The notes below the pieces were generated by a model. The model was not told where the DNA came from and searched no databases. It worked only from the letters and a program-made list of their open reading frames with translations. The position numbers and the translations under genes were made by a program. From Candidatus Coatesiibacteriota bacterium (lineage in GTDB: Bacteria; B130-G9), in assembly GCA_016929465.1 (NCBI GenBank), contig JAFGIT010000288.1:1-13420 (forward strand): a stretch of 13,420 nucleotides of DNA. Direction: 5' to 3'. The first letter of the stretch is position 1. Each line of letters opens with the position of its first letter. Of the stretch, positions 1 through 6,101 are shown one piece after another.

Positions 1-1658
1 ACCGATATGATGAGCTCGCCCGGCGGGGTGCTGCGAAATTCGAGCGGGCGCATATCGCCTACGAACCATTCGCCAGACACAATCGAGACCATGTCATCCT
101 TGCTTTCAATCTCGAGCTGAGCGCCTCGTGCCTCCTTCCATCTGTTCTCGATTCTGACGACCAATTCGAATAGGCGGTCCTCAGGATCGGATCCGGGAAT
201 CCGCCTGAGGGCAGCAAAGTCAAGTGCGAAATCGATCTGCGGCTCGGTGGCGAGAGCCGCATAGGCATCAACGCGTGGCCCCATCTCGGATGGGTTCTTC
301 TCACCCAAGACGTTCTCGCTGTCGAAATCCACGGGGGTCGCCGTGGCACGTATATGAGCCTCGACCATATCAGGGCTCCAGTCTGGGTGGACTGCGAGGA
401 CAAGCGCCCCGACGCCGGTAGCATGTGGGGTGGCGACGGATGTCCCGCCACCGTATTGATACCCCCCACCAAATGGCGCGCACGTCCCTGCTCCATCGAG
501 GGGTGCAGAGACATCGGTCCAATATCCGTAGTTGGAGTTCATTGGGACGTCGTTGCGATCGACCCCTCCGACTGCAGCAACTCCGGCGTATCCGGCCGGA
601 TACCCGCCATAGAATCTGCCCGCATTGCCGGCAGCGGCGAAGATCAGGACACCCTTGTCTCTAGCGTATTGGAATGCCGCCTTCCCCGTTTTCGAGTATA
701 GACTGCCCATGCTGGCATGTACGACTCTAGCTCCATTGTCAGCTGCATAGATGGCGTTATCTGCCCCCGCGAGTTGGGATGGGATGTACTTATATATGGT
801 GATCATCGTGGGTGCGTCCCAGACGATCCCCGCTATCCCCATTCCGTTATTCCCCCTTGCAGAATATACTGATGTGCAGAGCACACCGTGCCATGAGCCC
901 ATGTAGTATTCATCCTCCACGTTCGGGGTGTCGAGCGAGAAGTTCCAGCCGTGAATGTCTCCGGGGTAGCCATTGGTGTCATATCCGGGACCTTCAGACT
1001 CCTCGGGATTGATCCACAATGAGCCATCCAGGTCAGGATGGGAGCTGGTATAGCCACAGTCGATTGCACAGATGACGACCTGAGTTGAGCCCGTTGAGAT
1101 GGCCCATGCTTCCGGGCAATGCATCTGGTGTATCGTGCTCTGATAGGGGAAGTAGGTGTCATTGGGGGTGACGTAGTCCTCCGTCGATTCCAGCTTCAGA
1201 GATACATCCGGGGGAGGGCTGATGCAATCGAGTGTGGATGCATCATCTGTGGGGCATGTAAAGTCAAAGATCGGCTCCGCCCAAACAACCCCCGGCAATT
1301 TACTTAGCATATACGAGGCATTTAGCATGTTGGTCGAGGCTGGGACCTTGAACTTGAAGAGCCGTTGGAGAGGTGCGTCGAGACGGTCCGTCTCATTCCG
1401 CCTGCCCTTCATAGCCTCTATATGGGCGGCGAATACAGGTTCTACCGAACCGCCGCCCAGGGAGACTCTTGCGGCCTCGAGCTCGCTCTGCACGAAGGAC
1501 CCGTCCTCAATTGCCGATAGCACACCTCGAACGGAATTCGGCGCAAGTGATACGACTATTTCGCCTGCTGTAGAGTGAATCGTGGCCATCCCGCAAAGGA
1601 TTACCAAGAGGAGAAGCGCGGATGACCGCGAGGATATAAAAGGCAGTTTGGAGTACAT
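1..1658 (-). CDS. Secreted subtilisin-like (S8) serine protease, 3'-truncated by window edge
   Basis: I translated this by hand; 552 codons stay open from the ATG at 1658 to the left edge, so the C-terminus lies outside the window. Residues 1-32 form a signal peptide ending near HSTAG. Residues ~33-135 look like an I9-type propeptide, including 'LSKLPGVVWAEP'. The S8 catalytic domain follows (~155-475). A complete triad is visible: Asp200 in 'VVICAIDCGY', His257 in 'SWHGVLCTSVYSARGNN' and Ser407 in 'GGGTSVATPHATG', with oxyanion Asn345 in 'AAAGNAG'. The usual GHGTHVAG motif around the His is altered. From ~475 a beta-rich post-catalytic domain begins ('WFVGDMRPLEF') that matches the upstream paralogue. 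The start is set by AGGAGA at 1666-1671, 7 nt before the ATG; that SD can also pair with CTCC beside the ATG. The gene lies 25 bp after the paralogous protease at 1684-5883 and is probably co-transcribed with it. By analogy the missing part may carry a propeller and further domains (inference). Confidence 0.93.
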   Translation of the reverse strand, partial: MYSKLPFISSRSSALLLLVILCGMATIHSTAGEIVVSLAPNSVRGVLSAIEDGSFVQSELEAARVSLGGGSVEPVFAAHIEAMKGRRNETDRLDAPLQRLFKFKVPASTNMLNASYMLSKLPGVVWAEPIFDFTCPTDDASTLDCISPPPDVSLKLESTEDYVTPNDTYFPYQSTIHQMHCPEAWAISTGSTQVVICAIDCGYTSSHPDLDGSLWINPEESEGPGYDTNGYPGDIHGWNFSLDTPNVEDEYYMGSWHGVLCTSVYSARGNNGMGIAGIVWDAPTMITIYKYIPSQLAGADNAIYAADNGARVVHASMGSLYSKTGKAAFQYARDKGVLIFAAAGNAGRFYGGYPAGYAGVAAVGGVDRNDVPMNSNYGYWTDVSAPLDGAGTCAPFGGGYQYGGGTSVATPHATGVGALVLAVHPDWSPDMVEAHIRATATPVDFDSENVLGEKNPSEMGPRVDAYAALATEPQIDFALDFAALRRIPGSDPEDRLFELVVRIENRWKEARGAQLEIESKDDMVSIVSGEWFVGDMRPLEFRSTPPGELIIS

Positions 1659-1665
1659 GGGAGCA

Positions 1666-1671
1666 TCTCCT
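1666..1671 (-). promoter_or_regulatory. Ribosome binding site of the 1-1658 protease
   Basis: On the minus strand this reads AGGAGA and sits 7 nt before the ATG at 1656-1658, inside the 25-bp gap after the upstream stop. It supports that ATG over the out-of-frame ATG at 1681-1683 directly abutting the upstream TAA. Confidence 0.75.
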
Positions 1672-1683
1672 ATTGGGGATCAT

Positions 1684-4600
1684 TTATTCAGCATCCTTGC
1701 AGCAGCGGAATCCGAAGCCCTTGACCATACCCCAGGGCTCTGGCGCCAGGGAATACATCGTGCTGCAGTTGGGGAACTTAGGATCCTCATAGGTCGAGCC
1801 ACCCATGACCCCGATAGGCACCCCAGTAGCGTCAGTTACAATCTCCCAAGCGTTACCCACCATGTCGTAAACACCGACGCGGGACACACATTTCGGGAAA
1901 TCACCTGTCATGACGACACTATCCCGCCAGGAGTAGTAATCGCCGCAGGTGTATCTGACCCATGTGTTGCCGTACGGATAGTCAAGGCCATTCGAGCCGA
2001 AGCTCCCCGTGCACGCCGCTCGCCATTCAGTCTCGGAGCACAGCCTCTTCCCTGCAAGGGCACAGGCCGTATTTGCCTCGGGCGCGAATTCCGCCAGCCA
2101 GGGGAAGACATTCGGGATCGATCTCGCAGCCCCAGACTCGGTGCCTCGGCTGTAATAAGTCGAATCAGGCCTGCTGGCCTCGTACTTGTCGATGCAGAAG
2201 CTGCCCATGCTGACCATGTCATCCGGGCATTGAGCCGCCTGCTCAAAGACGATAGTCGAGGCGGTAACGAGGTCCTGACCACCGCGCTCATCGGTTAGAA
2301 TGAGGCCCAAAGTGTGGTACCCCGTCGTCTCGAAGAGGTGGCCCGGGCTCTGTAAACTCGATGTGGCTCCGTCATCGAAGAACCACATTGGCTCCGGCTC
2401 ATAGCTGGAGAGCATGACCCTGTATGAGAAAGTTTGCCAACTCGCGCCTACGAGCCCCTCGACGACAATCTCTCCGCCCGGGGGATAGTACTCCTCAATA
2501 GAGATTCTCTCGGATGGCGATGAGAGGACCGTTCCCAAGGACGCGTCGGATAGCTCGCCGGCGATAGTAATCTCCATCGCCGAAAGGTCTTCCGGCAGCG
2601 GGATGTTGACGATATCCTTCAGCTCTAGCAGGAAATGCCTCGGCAGCGTGAGAGTGAAGTTCTGTTCGGTCGTTGTGTAATCCGGGAGATAGAATCTCTG
2701 GTCGAAGGCCTCTATCCACGCGCTGGCAACAACCGTCCTTTCCTCACCCGGATTCGATATCCTGATGTCCGCGTTTAGCGAATCCATACCGACGATCAGC
2801 CGTCTTGATTTAGGATGGATCGTGAGGGATGGCTCCCCGGTCATGCCGTCCTGGGAATATCGCATGTCTGCCGTGCCGTCGCGATAGCCCCACTTTGCAG
2901 CACCATTCTGGACATTGTCCAGGGAGAATATGAAGAATCGGCCCTCCATGGGGATGCCGATCTCGAGTCTCCCGTCCGCGTTGAAATCGTCAATGGAAAT
3001 ATAGGAGTAGGAGTAGATGCCCAGCGCCCTCGGGGCCACGATTATCGGCCAGCCCGGAACGATCTGCCCCTCACTGTTGTATGCGAAGGCGCCCCTGCTG
3101 CTGCTTACGATTATCTCCTGCTTGCCATCACTATTCAGGTCACAGGTAATCGGAGTTCTCAAATACCATATATCTGTATCGATGGGCCAGCCGGGCAGTT
3201 CCTGGCCATTGTGATCGATCACATGAATTTTGCTGCCGCCGCGATGAAGCTGTGTGTTGCGGGGAGGTGCGGCCTCGATCATGACGACCTCGTTCTTGCC
3301 GTCACCATTCACGTCGGCGATCACCGGATGGGTCTTGAACACGGCCATACTACCTATGAAAGGCCAGCCCGACATCACGGTTCCATCGACCTTGAGGGCA
3401 AAGACCCGGTTGTCACCGACCGTCCCTACCACCTCGGGCACCCCATCACCGTCGAGGTCGCCGGCCGAGATCATTACCGTCGAGGTCTCCGGGGTGAACT
3501 GATATTCATCAATGGCAATGGGCCAGTTGGGGAGGACTTCTCCCGAGGCATCGACGGCATAGAATGCGCCGGATGCAATGAATGCGAGCTCATCAGTCCC
3601 ATCGCCATCGAAGTCGACTGCAGCTATGTTGTCCGACTCGACGAATAGGTCCAATGGGAATCCATCTTTGTTACTTCCGTCCATATTGAGCGCCGAAAGC
3701 ACTGGTGTCCCGGACGGATCGATGGGATTAACGGTTTTGACCAGAACCTGCCTGCCGGAATTGCCGCCGAGATTCGCTGTCGAGATCGCGCCGGCGCAAT
3801 ACATGTAGTATGTATGCAAAGCAGGCCATGTACGGCTGTCGGTTATGGTCATTATTCCAAGCTCTTCATCATATATGTGAACACGATGGTAGATATCCTG
3901 GAAGATGAGTTCGTCGGCGAGGTCACCATCCAAATCAGCCACTGCAGGAGTATTTGACATCGGCACGACTGGTATCTCGTCAATCTTCTCGCCGTCGGCT
4001 GTGAATACGAAGCAGGCCATGCTGGTCGGACAGACGATCTCCTGAATTCCGTCGCCATTCAGATCGGCCTTGATGGGTGGGTAGAGCTGAGGGTCGAATT
4101 CCTGGCTGGGCCAGCCCTGGAGGGCCGTTATGCCGCGGTTCACCACAACATCGAGCGAGAGATTCTGCTGCTCCAAGAGGTCGCCGTGAGCCAGTATGAG
4201 GTTCAGAGATGTCTGATGATTCGCAGGGCAGGCAGGATCAACCGTGATGATGTGGGGCGCTGGACCAACGAGTATCTGCAACGGGCGCATTTCACCCAAG
4301 AAAATTGGATCTCCTTCGACGGAGACCATCGGATCGTCCGATTCTACGTGCATATAGATATTCGTTGCCTCTTTCCAGCAGTTTTCGAGAACCAGGAACA
4401 GCTCGAACTGGTTCTCCCCGGGATCGAGCGGTCTCAGAAGATAGGTCTGTGCGGAGAACTCCACTCTTGGCTCTGTAGAGAGTGAAGCATAAGCATCCAC
4501 GCGCGGCCCTATCTCAAATCTATTTATCTCGCCCGCAACATTGGGGTTATAGGGATCAGTTGGGGTCGATGTCGCGCGAATGTGAGCCTGCAACAAGTCG

Positions 4601-5883
4601 GGGTCCCAATCCTGGTGAAGGGATAGCGTGAGCGCTGCAACGCCTGCGGCGTAGGGATTGGCAATCGATGTGCCGCTTCCATAGCCGTAGCCGCCCTCTA
4701 TTATGCAAGTCCTGCACATCTCGAGATCGAGCGGCGCCGAGGCCCCGGTCCAGTAACCATAGTTGGTCCCAGTCGGCACATCCAGCCTATCGACTCCTGC
4801 CACGGCGACGGCGCTCCGGTATGCGGCCGGATAGCGGGGCGCAAAGTCACACTCGTTACCCGCCGCGGAATATATGAGCAGGCCTTGGGCACGCGAATAT
4901 TCGATCATCGCCTTGGCTGTCTTGCAGTATGATGTCGGGCCACCTGCACCCATGTGGGCAATTCTAGCTCCATTATCGGCGGCGTAAACAGCGCACTTGC
5001 AGCCATCGAGCAGCACATTATTCCAATCGCGAACTGTGATCATGACGGTTGCATCCCAGAGCAATCCCGCCATTCCTATCCCGTTGTTGCCCCTCGCGGC
5101 ATATACGGAGGTGCAGTTGACGCCGTGTCCTATTGCCGGACTGAAGTCGTCCGCAACATAAGGGGTCTTTGCGCCGAAGTTCCAGCCGTGAATGTCAGCC
5201 ATGAAGCCGTTGCTGTCACTGGGGCCGTTTGCCTCCTCCGGGTTCTCCCACATCGCATCGATCATGTCTTCATGATGCTGCATGAAGCCGCTATCTATAG
5301 CGCATATCACAACCTGCGTCGAGCCCGTTGAAATTGCCCAGGCCTCGGGTAAGTGCATCTGGAATAGACAGCCCTGGGTGGGAAAGAGTGGGTCATTGGG
5401 CACAACATAATCTTCTGTTGACTCCAGTCCGAGCATCGGCTCGGACTCGGGCAGATCCAGGCCCAGGAACGGATCATGTTCCTCGAATCGCGGTAGATCG
5501 AGCATAGGCTCAGCCCATTCGACGCCCGGAATCTTGCTCAATCTGTATGCAGCGTCGAGTGGATTTATGGTATCTGGGACTTCGAATTTATAGAGAAGTG
5601 ATAGGTCAGGGGCCCCCTTCGGGGAATTTCTCTTTGTCTCCCGATAGGAATGACTCGGAACGACCGGCTCCGGAGGGCCTCCCTCGAGCATCCGGCGAGT
5701 TCTTTCAAGCTCAGGCAGCAAAAATTCGCCGTCGCGGACAACCTCGGTCATCCCCTTGACGGACCTTGATGAGAGTGAGACGACCAGGTCCCCCGCGGAA
5801 GCCTCGAAAGGTGCAATTGTTAGGAATCCCACGAGCAGAAGCAGCAGGGTAGCCGCTGGATTCGATGTGATGGCGTGACGCAT
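1684..5883 (-). CDS. Large secreted S8 protease with VCBS/FG-GAP propeller, PKD-like and SUMF1-like domains
   Basis: The product is 1399 aa, far longer than the roughly 300-400 aa of a simple subtilisin. Domains in order: signal peptide (1-31, ending FEASAG); I9-like propeptide (~33-130, 'LSKIPGVEWAEP'); S8 protease (~150-470) with Asp197 ('VVICAIDSGF'), His253 ('AIGHGVNCTSVYAARGNN'), oxyanion Asn343 ('SAAGNEC') and Ser406 ('GSGTSIANPYAAG'); a beta-rich linker (~470-585); and an FG-GAP/VCBS integrin-like beta-propeller (~600-1000). The propeller has DxDxDG-type Ca loops such as DLNGDGIQE, DFDGDGTDE, DLDGDGVPE, DVNGDGKNE, DLNSDGKQE and DFNADGRLE. A PKD-like segment follows (~1140-1215, 'WFFDDG...GYHTLGLILTDERG'). 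The C-terminal SUMF1/FGE-like domain (~1220-1398) carries 'MVSMGSFCIDKYEASRPD', 'LAGKRLCSETEWRAAC', 'YPYGNTW', 'GVYDMVGNAWEIV' and 'GFRCC'. It lacks the paired catalytic cysteines of true formylglycine-generating enzymes, so it is more likely structural or ligand-binding (inference). The start is the ATG at 5883; the in-frame GTG at 5898 overlaps the SD. The stop is TAA. The tandem paralogue follows 25 bp later. Confidence 0.95.
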   Translation of the reverse strand: MRHAITSNPAATLLLLLVGFLTIAPFEASAGDLVVSLSSRSVKGMTEVVRDGEFLLPELERTRRMLEGGPPEPVVPSHSYRETKRNSPKGAPDLSLLYKFEVPDTINPLDAAYRLSKIPGVEWAEPMLDLPRFEEHDPFLGLDLPESEPMLGLESTEDYVVPNDPLFPTQGCLFQMHLPEAWAISTGSTQVVICAIDSGFMQHHEDMIDAMWENPEEANGPSDSNGFMADIHGWNFGAKTPYVADDFSPAIGHGVNCTSVYAARGNNGIGMAGLLWDATVMITVRDWNNVLLDGCKCAVYAADNGARIAHMGAGGPTSYCKTAKAMIEYSRAQGLLIYSAAGNECDFAPRYPAAYRSAVAVAGVDRLDVPTGTNYGYWTGASAPLDLEMCRTCIIEGGYGYGSGTSIANPYAAGVAALTLSLHQDWDPDLLQAHIRATSTPTDPYNPNVAGEINRFEIGPRVDAYASLSTEPRVEFSAQTYLLRPLDPGENQFELFLVLENCWKEATNIYMHVESDDPMVSVEGDPIFLGEMRPLQILVGPAPHIITVDPACPANHQTSLNLILAHGDLLEQQNLSLDVVVNRGITALQGWPSQEFDPQLYPPIKADLNGDGIQEIVCPTSMACFVFTADGEKIDEIPVVPMSNTPAVADLDGDLADELIFQDIYHRVHIYDEELGIMTITDSRTWPALHTYYMYCAGAISTANLGGNSGRQVLVKTVNPIDPSGTPVLSALNMDGSNKDGFPLDLFVESDNIAAVDFDGDGTDELAFIASGAFYAVDASGEVLPNWPIAIDEYQFTPETSTVMISAGDLDGDGVPEVVGTVGDNRVFALKVDGTVMSGWPFIGSMAVFKTHPVIADVNGDGKNEVVMIEAAPPRNTQLHRGGSKIHVIDHNGQELPGWPIDTDIWYLRTPITCDLNSDGKQEIIVSSSRGAFAYNSEGQIVPGWPIIVAPRALGIYSYSYISIDDFNADGRLEIGIPMEGRFFIFSLDNVQNGAAKWGYRDGTADMRYSQDGMTGEPSLTIHPKSRRLIVGMDSLNADIRISNPGEERTVVASAWIEAFDQRFYLPDYTTTEQNFTLTLPRHFLLELKDIVNIPLPEDLSAMEITIAGELSDASLGTVLSSPSERISIEEYYPPGGEIVVEGLVGASWQTFSYRVMLSSYEPEPMWFFDDGATSSLQSPGHLFETTGYHTLGLILTDERGGQDLVTASTIVFEQAAQCPDDMVSMGSFCIDKYEASRPDSTYYSRGTESGAARSIPNVFPWLAEFAPEANTACALAGKRLCSETEWRAACTGSFGSNGLDYPYGNTWVRYTCGDYYSWRDSVVMTGDFPKCVSRVGVYDMVGNAWEIVTDATGVPIGVMGGSTYEDPKFPNCSTMYSLAPEPWGMVKGFGFRCCKDAE

Positions 5884-5888
5884 GTTGT

Positions 5889-5896
5889 CCTCCTCC
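5889..5896 (-). promoter_or_regulatory. Strong ribosome binding site that sets the start of the large protease
   Basis: On the minus strand this reads GGAGGAGG and lies 5 nt before the ATG at 5881-5883. The upstream in-frame GTG (5896-5898) overlaps this SD and would add five non-signal-like residues (MEEDN), so the ATG is preferred. Confidence 0.85.
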
Positions 5897-5977
5897 ACGC
5901 TTTGTGAACAGTTGGCCGAAAATACAGATGGTGCCCTTGCCTGTGTCGGGCAGCTCCATAAGATTCACATCGTCTAT

Positions 5978-6032
5978 TGTCGAATCTACCAGTCCGGCCT
6001 ATCAGGTCAACAGATTTTTGAGGGATTCGACA
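5978..6032. repeat. 9-bp inverted repeat (TGTCGAATC / GATTCGACA) around the candidate promoter
   Basis: The arms are 5978-5986 and 6024-6032, perfect complements separated by 37 nt. The first arm overlaps the proposed -10 and the second lies about 14 nt upstream of the proposed -35. It could be a two-site operator or a long-looped RNA stem, or chance. Confidence 0.4.
5983..6010 (-). promoter_or_regulatory. Candidate sigma70-like promoter for the protease pair
   Basis: On the minus strand TTGACC (6005-6010) is followed after 16 nt by TAGATT (5983-5988). This matches the -35 consensus at 5/6 and the -10 consensus at 4/6. It lies about 100 bp before the large protease ATG, in the only sizeable gap ahead of the two protease genes, and is bracketed by a 9-bp inverted repeat. 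The organism's promoter consensus is unknown, so this is a weak call. Confidence 0.3.
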
Positions 6033-6065
6033 TGTGGTCAAGCTTATGCGAGTGAAAGTCACATC

Positions 6066-6086
6066 TCGAAGAGGAGGACTCTTCGA
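6066..6086 (-). terminator. Perfect 8-bp hairpin just after the beta-helix gene; possible terminator or mRNA-stabilising stem
   Basis: The arms TCGAAGAG (6066-6073) and CTCTTCGA (6079-6086) pair perfectly around a 5-nt loop. The hairpin starts 15 nt after the TGA of the 6102-8345 gene. There is no U-tract on the downstream side; the minus strand continues GATGTGACTTTCAC, itself a short weak stem (GTGA/TCAC). It is therefore not a classical intrinsic terminator. It may protect the 3' end of the mRNA, or partially separate the beta-helix gene from the proteases. Confidence 0.5.
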
Positions 6087-6101
6087 TATCTAACCGACTT
6101 A

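Noticed and set aside
59-1162. Apparent frameshift in the left-edge protease, suggested by minus-strand open frames at 59-514 and 833-1162
   Set aside because: Both are in a different frame from the real gene. Reading from the ATG at 1658 gives 552 uninterrupted codons collinear with the upstream paralogue, with a complete triad.
1681-1683. ATG abutting the TAA of the large protease as start of the next gene
   Set aside because: It is out of frame with the protease and has no SD.
1582-2298. 238-codon plus-strand open frame
   Set aside because: It overlaps the SUMF1-like region and the tandem protease start on the other strand. It has no family signature and no convincing SD.
2815-3648. 277-codon plus-strand open frame
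   Set aside because: It lies wholly inside the propeller-coding part of the large protease. Its translation has no recognisable domain and mirrors the regular Asp/Gly-rich repeat codons of the minus strand.
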